A stretch of DNA of 64,000 nt from Coptis chinensis (GCA_015680905.1 CM027381.1:1317501-1381500); one strand, 5' to 3'. Shown: positions 33,605-46,005, counted from the stretch's first letter. Notes: generated by a model not told the origin, from the sequence alone. A program made the numbers and translations.

Positions 33605-33844
33605 AGAAAAGGGGTGGGAGTGATGGCGACAGTTAGGGCAGATGTTGGAAGAGATGATTATTTCTTTTTTTTTTTATCTAAATTAGAGAAGAAGAGATAT
33701 TGTGGAACCGCTATTAGCTTAGAAATGCAACACACCACCTAGATGAATTTGAAAGTGCCATATCATAACTTATGAAACACAATGACAAACATTGGATTGG
33801 GCCCTTCGGGCCCACACAATTGTGTTTTATTAGATAGAAGAAGA

Positions 33845-35860
33845 TGTTGATGATTATCAAGAAATAATTGTGAAGGAAGGGTAAAGAAGTAAGCTAGGCG
33901 CTTTTAAACCTTTCTGCCATAGGGAGTAGGCACCAGTACAAGTTCTGGTAGGGTTTACGATAAGACTGCTTTGAAAAGAGAAAAAACTCTTGGCTTCATT
34001 ACTTTTTGTATAAGTTGGCTTAATTAGGGAAATAAAGAGACACAAGGTCGGCTAGTCTGGTGCTGAAGTGCACTTCGGAATAAAGGGAAGCTTGGCTTAG
34101 AGAGTAGCTTTGCTTAGAGAAGAAATCCATCTTTCTTCCGTAACGGTAAGCAGGTTTTTTCGAGGACTGATAATTCAATTCAAGCGTATCATAGATCAAA
34201 CTTTTGCAAGCCTTTTAAATCAAACTTGTTGTAAGGCTAAGGACCCTTTACTAGTAGAGGCAGAACGAAAAATAGCAAAGCGAAAAGACTTTGGTCTGCC
34301 TCTTCTGAAGGGGATCTGTAGAGCTTGTTGGATCCGCTTAACTTCCTTCCAGATTTGTGACCCGATCTTTTGGTTTACAACTAAAAGAGTTATGGTTGAC
34401 AATTAATTTTCTGTCTTTTATTTAGTTTATTATTTGTAAAAGTTTGTAGTAATTCATCTGGGCCTTCATAATTTGTTCTCAAAATAGCACAACAGGTTGG
34501 AGCTTTGATTACATTTAAGTAGACTTAACTTGGAAAATTGGCAATCTAGCGCATAAGGCTATGCAATTCATGACCAAGGTGTGATACATCTAGACTCCTT
34601 CGATAAGAATTACAAGTTGGTATTGTTATAAAGTTTGTGCACTATATAGCATGTAGTCAATCATTTGTTTTTTTCATGTCATGGTTGAACTTCTATTGGT
34701 ATTGGGAAAAGCCTGCTTCCTTTGGTATGTTTTGCTTTTTGTTTTTAGTTTTCTTTTTATCTATTTTTAGACTTCTGTGTGGGTACTCGAAGTACTTGAA
34801 CTTTTTCTAGGAAGACAAATGGTACTGGAAAGGCTATAACTTATATTTGTAATCTACTGTACACGTGTTTACATTTGAAAACAGTTCACATTTTAGGCCA
34901 ATAAATGTTGGTTCCACCAAGGTGCACTTGTCATTGAAGCTATTCAGGACAGTACTTTGTTTGGACATGTCAAAGGTCACACCCAAGGTGTGCAAATGTT
35001 TTGCTTTTCCCACTAGCACTATGGTTCCAATGAGTGCAGGAATGTCATTCTTGCTTCTAGTTCGGTTGCAACTAAGTTTAGGATACTACTTACCGATTTT
35101 GTGTATGGTAAGCAAGATTCTTGTGTGTGTGGGAATTTTATTTGAAGAGATGAACTGATTCAATTAGTGATTATGTGACTTTGATTTAGTTGGTAAATCT
35201 AATAATCTATGAGTGAAATATCATAGGGTGCTTCACTGTTTAGTCTAAAGAAAAATTCAATGTAAATTTGAAATGGTGGCCTGGCCGGTTGGGCCTTTAA
35301 AGTTTAACCCTAGTTGGCCCTCATGTATAGTAGTAGCGACATTTGACCGAGATTTACTCATCTTTATGACTTAAATTAAACTCTCCAGTGGATAGTTACT
35401 AGGGTGCAATTCAACCACATGAGAACTATTTTTTAGGCATCCTGTGGCTACGACAAGGTCATCTAATGAAGTGTGTGCGCACTTACCACGTCACAAGGTT
35501 GCATTTATTCTGGAATTGAGGAACAAAGGTTAGGATATTGTCCAATGCAAACCGTCTTTTATTTTGTTATCTATTATGATACTAGTCTTACTTTTTTTTT
35601 CTGAGCTAATAGCATGTCTCATATATGCACTTTTGCATGAGTTGAAGTGCTATTACTTTTGCTTACAACTTATGGACTTGTTTCATGATGAGTTGAAGTG
35701 CGATTTCTTGCAAGGTTTTTACCACTTTGTTTTCATGTTGGCTAGGGTTCGATTTTCTTGTTGGATATAATCAAGAAGTGCAGCAAGAGTCTTGGTTGCT
35801 TAGGCTTTTACTAGGAAAAGTGAAGCAAGCATTGTGGTTACTAGGAAAACTCAACTAAAC
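33845..35860. other. C1 interior without recognised genes
   Basis: About 2 kb. 33880-34160 (GCTAGGCGC, GCTTGGCTTAGAGAGTAGCTTTGCTTAG) reads like plant mitochondrial DNA in style, but I cannot confirm it. The remaining short reading frames, for example about 34865-35158 on the + strand, have no domain I know. Confidence 0.35.
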
Positions 35861-35876
35861 TAATACAATCTAACGC

Positions 35877-36069
35877 ATGGCATCGGTCAACTTCATCTCA
35901 CTCTTCTTCCCATAAGAGTTTCCTCGCATCCAACTTGAAAAGTTCTTCTACATGGACAAAATTCAAGAATGATCTGTTTGACGATTATGGAGGAATGGAT
36001 TTAGGAAGCCATTCTCGGACTATTTGAAGATTATATGCTTGGGAAAAGAAGTTTAGCGAGGAGGTTAAG
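35877..36069 (+). pseudogene. DUF632 (NRG2-like) gene fragment captured in C1
   Basis: Translated + strand: HRSTSSHSSSHKSFLASN, then WTKFKNDLFDDYGGMDLGSH, then SRTI-stop-RLYAWEKKFSEEVK, ending at a GTATGC splice donor (36070). This is the start of the DUF632 domain of plant DUF630/DUF632 proteins (nitrate regulatory gene 2 type), whose hallmark is GSHS.TL.RLYAWEKKLY.EVK. The in-frame TGA near 36021 sits where the family has a Leu-Gly/Asp pair. The rest of the gene is absent. The fragment lies on the + strand near the right end of C1, consistent with capture of one exon. Confidence 0.75.
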
Positions 36070-36574
36070 GTATGCAATTTCAAAGCAATAGAGCATTATT
36101 ATCATGAAATTCTTATGGTGTGTCTAGTGGTCTTTGTCGCATGGGATACACATTGCCTTTGCAGTCTATATTGATATGAAACTGATGATGGGAAACATGA
36201 AGAGCGTGAAGGGTTAGACTTGTATTGTGAAGGCTAGATGATGAAGATGGTCATGTTCAAGTCCATGTTCTTATTTTAGAGTCAAACACAATTTATACTT
36301 TACTTGTTTCAATTGACTGACTTGTATTTTTCTTTACTAAGTTGTTGTTTTTTTGCTTTTTCTTTTGTTATGTTTATTTTGCATGTGTACTTAGAATTCT
36401 ATCTTTCAGGATGAATGGAAATGGTGATTTTTAGGTGTAGGATGGTTATGGGAGTTTTGCTAGGTGATTGGTACGTCTCTATTGATTGCGGGTGAACTGA
36501 CCCAAGAATTAAAATATCAATAATTAAAAAAAAAAACTTTGCCACAGTCTAGAACCGTCGCAAAAACATCATTT

Positions 36575-36765
36575 CCCACGAACACAAACCGTAGGCAAAA
36601 GTAACCTTTACCCACGGTCTAAAACCATAGGAAAAACTTACCTTTTCCCACGGTCATGATGGTGGGCAGATCATTCCCGTCGCACAAAAAAGACCACGGT
36701 CCTGCGACGGTCCAAAACTGTGGGAAAAGGGCTTTTCCCACGGTTTTGGATCGTGGCGTAAAACC
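36575..36765. repeat. Right subterminal repeats of C1
   Basis: At least eight CCCACG(G/A)-type motifs in both orientations, e.g. TTTCCCACGG and CCGTGGGAAA-like forms around ACCATAGGAAAAA, ending in the CACTA terminal repeat at 36780. Confidence 0.65.
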
Positions 36766-36780
36766 TATTTTCTTGTAGTG

Positions 36781-36907
36781 ATTTGTTTTATTTTTCTTTG
36801 TAGCAATGTGTCCTTGATCAAAGATTGCCAAGAATGTAGCTAAATCTACATTCAAGGGTGTACAGAAGTTGTTTGGTGGCGGCGGTTCCTCTTCGGGTCG
36901 CGGTGAC
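36781..36907. other. Spacer between C1 and element B
   Basis: 127 bases. The last part encodes a possible tail (AKNVAKSTFKGVQKLFGGGG on the + strand), open up to the TGA at the LTR start, but it is too short to identify. GTGAC at 36903-36907 would be the 5-bp target duplication of B; its partner lies beyond C3. Confidence 0.35.
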
Positions 36908-38431
36908 TGATAAACAGTAAAATGATAGTTTTACCTACGAATAAGTAACGAAACTCAAACGTAAGTAAAACTAAAACTAATTTCAGCTTAATATTATCAA
37001 AGTTCTACACTCTTGATGCTATTGCAATAAGTGGAGTAGAGAATTCGTTCCACTCCTAGTTCTTTAGAATTCAAGTTAACTACGATAATCAGTCTATCAA
37101 AGTCAATGAGAGTAACGATGAAAATTATACTACGATGGTAATTCAACTAATCAAGATATGATAATTCAAACTACGTAAATACTAAATTGACAATATGAGG
37201 AGGAATTAGGGGGATTTGATTCCACCTTAATTCGACTTAATTAACTAGTAAGGAATTGTCGTAATCCGAATTGTAATGCTTTCGCATAACAATTGGGTCT
37301 TTCTAATCCCTAATTGTTCACGGTAATCTCTACCAACTAACAACTAGCATGTGAAGCAACCAAACCCATTCTCATGGTGAACTAATTGCCTTCTAGAATG
37401 GAATAGATTATTACAAACAATTCTACGCTCATAACAATCAAGTTTCATTAAGGCTTCCTCAAACCCCTCTAATGGAGGTTTTAGCCTTGAATCATTATAT
37501 TATCATTTCTCACACAAGAACAAATAGAACAACTCATTATTGAATAAATGATTAAACTTTATAAATCTAATTTAACAATAGTCTAAGATTTGAAATGAAT
37601 TAAAACCGAATTTAAAACTAATTTAGAACTATGATTATGAATAACTAATTATCAAATTAAGACAAACTAATTATGAATTTAAGACAACTAAAGCTAAATT
37701 GAATGAAAAACTAATTCTTTATTAATAAACTAAATCTAATTCTAAATAAAACGCATTCTTTGTTCTAAAAACTAATTAACTGAATGTAAGAAAACTAGAT
37801 CTAAAACTAAGTAATTAGATATATAATTGCTAAGTAAAAAAAAACTAGATGCTTAAGATCTAAGTCTTTGTCTCCCATATGGAGGAGACAAGATCCACAA
37901 ATTCCTGCATGGGGTGAGGAGCCATGTTTTGGGCCGAAAAATCGAGCCCAAAACCTTATTACTTCAGTCCACAAAGGGATTTTCAGCTGGATTTGACTTC
38001 AACAGCCTTTTCGTCTACTTTTGCTCCTCTAATTGGGTCAAAGCTTGGACCATTAGAAAGCTCTTTCTGAGTCGGTCGTTTTGACATAAGGTAGGCCCAA
38101 TTCCGAGGTCTAAGTCTAGAGAGATGGCCTTTGGAAGTTTTGCTGACTTTTGTATGATGTTTCTGCCCGCGTTGACTTTGACTTTTCAGCTTTGATCGGG
38201 CTTCAAAAATGCTTTTTCTTCTTGAATCTTGGCCTTTTATCATAGAATTTCTTAGCAACCAACCCTTGCTCTTTTATCTCGCAAAAGGGGCGCATTTCTA
38301 CACATATTTGACTCCAATGCCTGAAATATATAAGAACATGATAACAGTACTAACCCTTACTTATTAATCACATAATTGGTCAAAAGTGATATTGTTAAAG
38401 GGGTTTAAACTACAGTTTTGGGCTCTTATCA
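36908..38431 (-). repeat. 3' LTR of element B
   Basis: 1524 bp; ends TGATAA...TTATCA; followed (on the + strand) by the reverse of the polypurine tract. Direct repeat of 50508-51405 and inverted relative to A's LTR. Confidence 0.9.
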
Positions 38432-38447
38432 AACCACCCCAAAACAG
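38432..38447 (-). promoter_or_regulatory. Polypurine tract of element B
   Basis: AACCACCCCAAAACAG on the + strand, i.e. CTGTTTTGGGGTGGTT on the element strand, directly upstream of its 3' LTR. One G of the G5 tract seen in A is changed to T. Confidence 0.75.
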
Positions 38448-40238
38448 CATTTTGCTTGTCCTCAAGCAAATATGAGAAATTAGAATAAGTGACCAAAAAT
38501 GCAATTCTAACTAATCTCGTGTCGCCGAGTGCGATTGCATTGACCATATGCAACAAAGCCTTAAACCACTAGGAATTCCCTAGTGAACGAATTATAGTCT
38601 TGTGAGAGTTTTCTAGTGAAGATACTCACAAATTTCATCTATACTACAACGGCTAAGAAATAAAACTATTGTTTCTTTATTTATGTCTCAATTATCTATA
38701 CATCTCACCAGCAATGAATACAGAATAATCAAGTCAAAACCTAAGCTAATATATGCATAATAATCAATCATCTACGAATAAACATATATACAATGAGTAA
38801 TACTATGAAATGCACTAACAGGTCCGTTTCTGAAACTTTGGAATAGCGTCCTTAAGTAGGTCTCACATAAAAGTCAAGACAAAAATACTCTGATTTTTCC
38901 GCTCAAGTTTCACTACTCCAATTAATGCGAAAAGCACACTTTACCTTACAAACTCAATGACACACAAGGAAACCGAAGTCGATCAAACACATTTACCACT
39001 TACTATCACACTAACCTATTCTTAATTGAGCTAGAGGTCTTTATTAGGTATTGCGGGGATTAGGTGATGGTTTAAGAATGAAGAAAATGGATATTCAAAA
39101 AGAACCAGTCTAAGATAATAGAATCTTCATATTCTGTAACTAAAGAAAACCTTGTTCGTTTGTTTCTACATGTTGTTTCCATCCTTAGCCTTTTTATTTT
39201 AGCTTTTTTACTCCTTTTATTCTATTTTTGGAGTTTTTATTTTGTTTCTATTTTTATTTTTCTTTTCTTTTCTTTTCTTTGGATGTAAACTTCTTTTCTT
39301 TTTCTTTTCGGAAGCAACTATCTAATTTTTGTTTACACAGGTTTTTTTCTTCACTCATCCTATTCTCAGACTCGTTCTAAAATGGGTAGGTTGATTTTTT
39401 ATTTTGTTTTGTTTTTGTAAAAGGGTAAAGGAATTATAGTTTATGAAAGGCTAAAGAAAGGCTCAGAGGGGCGACTAGCGAAAAATAATTCATAGATTTG
39501 AATTTTTGGCTATATCGATCCAAAGAGGGCCTAAATTCTCGCTTAGGATATGGTATAATGATCAAGCAAGTGGACGTGTGATTTCTCTATCCGGAATTTA
39601 TTTCTCCCTTGTGTCATTTCTCAAATGTTTCACTCATATAAGACTTTAGGATATATTCTCACAGGATTTGTAGAATAAGTACTCTAGCCTAGATTTCAGA
39701 AACTTACTGCCAACAATCATAGATACTCATGCAATATATTTATAGAAAGATGCAAAGATTATTACCTACATATTAACCTAAGTTTCGAAAAACTATTCTA
39801 AAGCAAAAGCTAACGTAAAACTTCTAGATTATTAAGAGCATAAAAAAAGAAACAATACCAATATTCCTAAGTGTATAGCATAAATATTTTATTTATATTT
39901 TTTGAATTTTTGAAATTTTTATTAGAAAACAAGTGCATATTATACATATCTATATCCTAACAGATGCCTTAAACTACGCGTGTTTCTATGCCACCCCCAA
40001 ACAAGAAGCATGCTTTGTCCTCAAAGTAGTGAAATAAAAAGGGTAGAAAAATACCATAGAAACACGTGAAAGTTTGGAACATCTGCAAAACAAGGTTAGA
40101 ACATACTAATATAGAAAAATAAAAATCGATGCAACTCTATATGAGTTCCACCCATTATGGGGTTACAAGAAGTAAATTGATTGGGACATAAACAGACACG
40201 AACAAAAATAAAAACTTACCTCCTCTCCAGCGTTAAGT
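38448..40238 (-). other. 3' noncoding region of element B
   Basis: Counterpart of A 9898-11705, colinear in the parts compared, with CCACCCCCAAACAAGAAGC at 39991-40009 where A has the 13-G run. No gene. Confidence 0.65.
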
Positions 40239-41159
40239 TTAAACGTCATCCTCCTCCTCTTCTATAAAGAAATGAGGTTCCTTCGCATCCTGCCATGCCA
40301 TGATGATTTGTCAGGCTTCACACCATTTATCATCTACGCTTGCTAACCTGTTAAGCGCCACTTGGTCGGATGGGGTGTAAGGTGCAACCTGATGAGGTTG
40401 TATCCTCCACCCTTGCCAAGTCATTACACGGAAAGATCGATACAATTGGTGGGTCTCACAATGTCGACCCCAACCCAATCCGTGAAACGGGTACAAAAAA
40501 CAGGGAAGAAACACAGCATAATACGACAAACTAAACACAGGCATAAGAAGGTACTTATGCCTCATGCTATGGGCTCGCGCTAAACTAGAAACTAAGGTTC
40601 GGGGAAGGTCATAGAGCATACGTCCCGTGGCTAAAGCAAGGAAGACGCTGCAAGTGGCGTCATTCACAGAAGAAAAATGGCATTCCCCTAATATGCATGT
40701 TTAGCATGATTCAAAACATAATAGTTCCCACGTTCATGGATAGGCTACCAAGGGCGACGTTATATTCCCTTTGGTCCTCGATACGGAAAATTCCTGCCCC
40801 ATAAGCCTCATGCAAAAACTCATAGGTGTAGATATACATATTATCTACCCAATAGCCCCGTGGGTATTATATTTTAGCGGACATAGCAAGTCCAAGAACA
40901 AAGGCTAGCAAGAACCTGGTAATTTCCATTGGTTCATCCTCAATGGTGATGGAGAACACTTGTCTCCATCCGGTCTATCAAAGAACTTACAATTATCATA
41001 AAAATAAGATGTAAGCGCCAGAGAATAATGTTCATTAGGTCTTACCATTAGCGGTTCTCAGCCTACGTGTATGATCACCTCGTAAAACCAAGCACCATAG
41101 GTGTCGCTTCGGAACAAATCTTTAAAAGACTGCTCCGGTATGATTGTAGGAGATGTCAT
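40239..41159 (-). pseudogene. ORF2 of element B, plant-transposon-domain protein
   Basis: Start ATG (ATGACATCTCCT) at 41159 and stop TAA at 40239-40241 match A's ORF2. Conserved blocks include ARAHSMRHKYLLMP and FRVMTWQGWRIQPHQVAPY. Damage includes a TGA after VDDKWCEA near 40311 and frameshifts in the N-terminal half, where only pieces such as IPEQSFKDL can be read. Same unknown role as in A. Confidence 0.7.
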
Positions 41160-41245
41160 CACAATAAACACACTCTAGAAGTGCTCCAAACAACCCTGGA
41201 AAAACTCACAAAAAATCAAAAAATTAAAGCGACTGCGAATGTTAG

Positions 41246-41376
41246 GGCGCGGGGTGTGCTCCGAAATGGCCTTTGAAGGGCACGGGTCGCGCTCCTTTCT
41301 AACTCGAGTTCCAGGCGTTTCAGCGCTAGGCGCGCTCGGAAGTAGCCTATATAGGGTGCGGGGCGCGCTCCGTGTG
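41246..41376 (-). promoter_or_regulatory. Internal GC-rich leader array upstream of ORF2 (B)
   Basis: Four boxes on the element strand, e.g. GGAGCGCGCCCCGCACC, CGAGCGCGCCTAGCGC, GGAGCGCGACCCGTGCCC and GGAGCACACCCCGCGCCC, with CCTGGAACTCGAGTTAG between them. It ends about 90 bases before the ORF2 ATG. It shares whole phrases with the array upstream of gag at 50216-50365. Confidence 0.6.
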
Positions 41377-42132
41377 CTATGAGCAGGATGAAGTGAAAAA
41401 CAAAAGGAAAAATTTAGAGGTTTAAGGTGAGAGATGCATGTGAGATGTGTGGGTTGTGAGTGTAGAATAAATCAAGTATATATAGGGTTTTAGTTTCTAA
41501 AACGAATTAACAAGTTGCCCAAAATTTTTAAGGCAATTGCAAGAAACAAAATATTTCCAAAACCTAAAACGGAAATAATTCAGATTCATTATTCCAAAAC
41601 AAACCTAATATCTTTTAGATTGAATTTAGAATAGCAACTTCCTAACTCATTAAAATTTCATCCTACCACAATATCTAATCTTAGCCACACCAATATTGGC
41701 AACATCCTCAACCAACTCATTGCAAAATTACTTCTAAAATGGTGGATCAGAAAAAAGCAATGCTAAAAATAATAATATCACCCCCAAACAATTCGGGAAG
41801 GTGGGATTTACGCAAAAATCATCGCATGCTTAGAAAAAACCCAAGTTAAATTAAAATAGAAATTCAAATAACAATTAACTACAAAATTCAAATTTAACTA
41901 CTGAATTTAACAACTTAACATCCAATCTACTAAAAACAATAAAAACAACATCAAAACAACACATTTATAGAACAGAGTTTAGGATGAAAATACCAACACC
42001 CCACCCCCCAAACAAATTTTATAGAACAGAGTTTAAAAAATTTGTTTTAAACGTAGGTCTTTTAAGGTCAGATTCCCGAGACTTCATCTCTAACATATGT
42101 ATATAATATATGAACATGCAGTTTACCATATA

Positions 42133-44690
42133 TCAACAACCAAAATAGTTGTGGATCTTGCCATAAATAATTACATGGAATGCACCCCCAAACTGAATCA
42201 AGCACCAAAATTTTCTACGACGCAACTTAGTGAAATGAAAGCAAAGTCTGATAGACCTAGAGCGTAACTGAGGATACACCTTCTTCTTCATCTTTGAACG
42301 AAAGGGTGTCCAAGTGAATGATCGTGAGAAAATAGAAGTTTGTGGAAGATATGTTGGATATGTATAAGTTTTGGAAGGAAAGAATGGAAAAAAAGGGAAT
42401 GTGGGTTTAACACAAAACTCATTCATGGTGTAGGTAGGAATTGTCTCAATTCTGAAAATGAAGGTATCAAGTGCCTTTTCTTTGAGAATTATTTCCGTAT
42501 TAGGAGGATTTAGAAAATCATGAAGCACAGGAGAAACAAAAGGGTCAAGTGCAAACTCAAGGTTCCTTTGAAAAGGTGGAAGGTGGGGAAAATTGGTGAT
42601 GGAAGATGAATGAGTGACAGGATGATGTGAGGTGGATGAATGGGGCTCGGCTAGAGCTCTCAGGTCTAGATTATCAGAAGCCTTGAGTTATGCAAGACAT
42701 TCCTCAATAGGTGGGTCAAAAGAATCACTAAGATAGAGGGTGAAAAATTCATCTTCCGTCATAGCATCAATGGATGAATGGATGTTGACAGAGAGGGACT
42801 CGCGAGGTGGCAAGAAAGAGTTGCTAAAGAGTCGAAGGAAATATTCTTCGACTTCCAAGGAGTTCTCATCGAAGTTGGAACTTCCAAAGGAAAGGAATTT
42901 GTGCATCTGATTATCAGGAAATGTGGTTTTGAAATAATCTTGAGCTAAGCTCTCGATCATGCTAACCTCTCCATCCGAAGTTGTATCTGGGAACTATTTC
43001 GTCATTTTAAAAATATTTACCTCAATAGAAAGATGGCCAAAAGACATGGACATCGAACCATCGCGGCAGTTTATGAGTGCATTGGTAGTAGCCAAGAAAG
43101 GACGCGCTAAAATGATCAGAACAGAGTCATTAGCGACTTCTGTATCGAGGATAACAAAATCAGCAGGATAGTAGAAATCCTGAATCTTAACAAGGACATT
43201 TTCAACCACACCCTTAGGATACTTAATAGACCGGTTAGCTAATTGCAACGTCATTTTAGTAGGTTGCATCTCCTATAGACCTATTTGTTTATATAAATAA
43301 TACGGGAGTAAGTTAACACTCCCGTCTAATAAGCCTAATGCCAATTAGCGTGTGGGAATCTCCTAAGGTGCATTGTACAGTAAGACGACCAGGGTCCTTG
43401 TATTTAACGATTCCATTATGTTTGGTTAAAGTTGGAAATTGTTCAGTTAAAAAAGGCGTCTTTAGGAATATTTTTCTTATGCCTAGTAGTGCACAACTCT
43501 TTGAGAAACTTAGCATGGTGAGGTAACTTTTTAATCGCTTCAAGAAAGGGTAGGTTTATCATTAGATTTTTTAAAACTTCCCTAATCTCATCGAAATTCA
43601 TATCCTTGGTTAACATGGCTAATCTCTGGGGAAACGGTGATTTCTCTCTATATTTAGCGTATGGATCAACAGGATGTCTAACCTTGCCTTTTTGTTTCTT
43701 AGGTTGTGGTTTAACTGGTACCTCTACTAGGGTAGGATCTTCAGTTATTACTTCGGTATCTAGTAAAATATCAGGTGTAGGGACTACTGGCGGGGTAACT
43801 ACAGGCATAGTTACGGCGTTATCAACCACTCTGCCATATCGGAGAGTGGTGATGCCATTTAGCTCACCTATGTTTCCATTTTTATTACTAGTATTACCGT
43901 TTACCTCAAAGGCTGAGTTTGTTGTTTTAGGATTATGTATCGTTTGACCTGGAAACACACCTTTTGGTTGTACTTTCTCTTGGACTAACTGTTGTAAAGA
44001 AAGTTGGATGGACTGTAAAATCTGTTGTTGGGTTTGCATAAAGGTCTTGAAACGATCCGGTTGTGGAGGAGTGTTTGTTACAAGTTGTGTGACAGGAACT
44101 ATGTCACGTTGATTATTAACAGGTGGGTTGTGATAGTTATGATTAATCGGAACGATACCTCTATTAGCATTATAATTATTATTATTATAATTATTATAAT
44201 TCCTCTGACCTTGTCCTTGTCCTTGTCGTGGTGGAGTTTGGTTATAATTGTTTGCTGGCCTTACATTTTGATTATTATACCTTGGAGGTGTAACTTGTTG
44301 ATTGTTTCTCCAACCGTAGTTGGGGCTTTGTCGCCAAGGTGCGTTAGGTTCACTATTAATGGAACAAACATTGTCCGGCTGTGCGGATTGTTGTTCATAG
44401 ACTAGAGGACAATAGGAGTCGGGATGCGTAGGACTCAAACAGAAATTACATGGAATAGAGTTGATATTCATAACGGGGATATGCTTTTGTTGAACAGAAA
44501 TAGCTTCTACTTTTTTAGTGAGAGATTCGATTAAAGTTTTAAGCTCGGGATCGGGTTTCATCTCAAACATACCAGCAGCCTTAACTGTTGTAGAAGAACT
44601 AGCGGAGCAGGAGATATTATCACTACCCCTCAGTTATTATTACGCTTTGTTTGATCTTCTAAAAAGTTATAAGCCTATGAGGCTTCTTTA
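42133..44690 (-). pseudogene. gag (zinc knuckle) and protease of element B
   Basis: The largest open block, 44570-43443 (375 aa), carries the CCHC knuckle CNFCLSPTHPDSYC, a Gln/Asn/Pro-rich linker, and the VPVKPQPKKQKGKV...YREKSPFPQRL block that precedes the protease. Protease pieces follow at 43269-42994 and 42960-42688, and a basic C-terminal block at 42528-42133. The active site is destroyed: a 7-base gain before it and a 6-base loss remove the Leu-Gly of D-L-G. Gag would form particles and bind RNA. Right of 44690 (+ coordinates) the gene is interrupted by C2; reading resumes at 49318. Confidence 0.82.
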
Positions 44691-45230
44691 ACTACACCAT
44701 AACAGGCTATTTGCAACACGCACCTTTTTTGCTTTGTAACACTTTTTTAGCGTTGGTAAGTTGCCTACGCTATATAAGCGTTGCGAATGTTGATAAGTGT
44801 TGCTTTAATTCCGATAAATTTCAAGAATTAATTGCTAACGTTTTCAAATTAGAGCAAACCGTAGGGTAGGCAACTTACCAACATAAATCATAAAACATAA
44901 TCTCTCTCTCTCTCCAATCCCTCTCACTACCGCTACCCTCTCTCTTCCACTCCCTCTCACTGCCGCTGCCGCTCAATAAAAACTAGGGGTAAGTTTTTTT
45001 TATTTTTTATTTCTCTGAATTAATTGTTTTTCATCTCTCTGAATTAATTGTTTTTTGTTTTCACTGTTTAGTTGGGTTGATACAACTTCGATTTGGATCA
45101 GCACCTAACTAACTCATCACTTCTCCTCAATCTGTCATCTTTATCAGGCAACCCATCTTTTTTACTCCCTATTGTTAGATTAAAGTTAGTATTTTTAAGT
45201 TGATTGGGTTTTTGTTTTGTGTGGTAAATA

Positions 45231-45682
45231 ATGTTATCTATAGACGACACGAGAAAGATATCATCTCAACGGAAGATAGCGAATGGGGATCTAATTATAG
45301 TATATGAACGACACAATACAATGAAAGCAATTAAAGTAAGTGACGGTTCAGAGTTACAAAACAGGTTCGGGGTATTTAAACATGGTGACTGGATAGGGAA
45401 ATCATATGGGTCCAAAGTGTTAAGTAACACAGGTGGATTTATTTACTTATTAGCTCCAACACCGGAGTTGTGGACATTGGTTTTAAGTCATAGGACACAG
45501 ATTTTGTACATTGCTGATATTAGTTTTGTGGTTTCCTTCTTGGAAATTGTTCCTGGTTGTGTAGTTCTTGAATCTGGGACAGATAGTGGTTCACTTACTA
45601 CTTCTTTGGTTAGAGCTGTTTCCCCGACTGGTCATGTTTATGCCTTTGATTTTCATGAACAAAGAGCTGCATTGGCTAGGTA
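45231..45682 (+). pseudogene. TRM61: TRM61 first-exon fragment captured in C2
   Basis: 150 residues from ATG to a GTAAGG splice donor: DLIIVYERHNTMKAIKV, LQNRFGVFKHGDWIGKSYGS, FIYLLAPTPELWTLVLSHR, GHVYAFDFHEQRAALAR. This is the N-terminal part of the plant tRNA (adenine-58-N1)-methyltransferase catalytic subunit, which works with TRM6 to make m1A58 in tRNA. The AdoMet-binding motif reads ESGTDSGS where the enzyme normally has ESGTGSGS, so even this part would probably not bind cofactor. The later methyltransferase exons are missing. The frame is intact, which suggests fairly recent capture. Confidence 0.88.
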
Positions 45683-46005
45683 AGGTGTCAATATATTTAT
45701 TATGCATTGTATTGAAAACTGTTAGCCATATAGAAACGTGTGACTAGTTCTATCAAAGCTTTAGGTTGATATTTACAGTTAGACTTGTGGATTGAATTTC
45801 TGGAACTGGGAATGTAATTGGGAATTAACCATTTTATCTTCTAAATGAAAATGACGAAAATGTGCATTTTTTTTTAGTTTCGGTTAAAATGATAGCTATT
45901 ACGGAACTATTGTATTGTTATGTTATACACTTAGAATGACAAAAGCTGTTTTTGAAATTCCGTAAAATTTATTTCTACACGTGAACTTCTTGCGATTTGC
46001 AAAAT

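Larger units (their letters stand above)
29395..33844 (-). mobile_element. Helitron H1 with captured sequence (4.45 kb)
   Basis: On the - strand it starts A|TCTTCTTCTATCTAATAAAAC at about 33844 and ends CGGCACGGGCATACCCTAG at 29395. The terminal sequences match those of H2, so the two belong to one family. Inside are a Helitron replication-protein remnant (about 31660-32071) and an exon of isopropylmalate synthase (30505-30631), both on the same strand as the element. A 14-C run lies at 29481-29494 and a long A run at 32809-32833. Confidence 0.6.
27694..36780. mobile_element. Non-autonomous CACTA element C1 (about 9.1 kb)
   Basis: Left end CATTACAAGAGAATGG and right end (reverse) CACTACAAGAAAATAGG form CACTA-type inverted ends. 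The 3-base flanks are ACT and ATT, an imperfect duplication. Subterminal copies of CCCACGG occur in both ends (27717-27860 and 36575-36760), in both orientations. I see no TNP2 or TNPA coding sequence. The interior holds a Helitron pair and fragments of host genes, so it is a gene-carrying, transposase-less element. Confidence 0.75.

Noticed and set aside
33880..34400. Possible second mitochondrial fragment in C1
   Set aside because: Only a stylistic resemblance in a few phrases; too weak to annotate as such without a search.
44025..44405. 126-residue hydrophobic, Ile-rich frame on the + strand
   Set aside because: Antisense shadow of the Asn/Gln-rich linker of B's gag.
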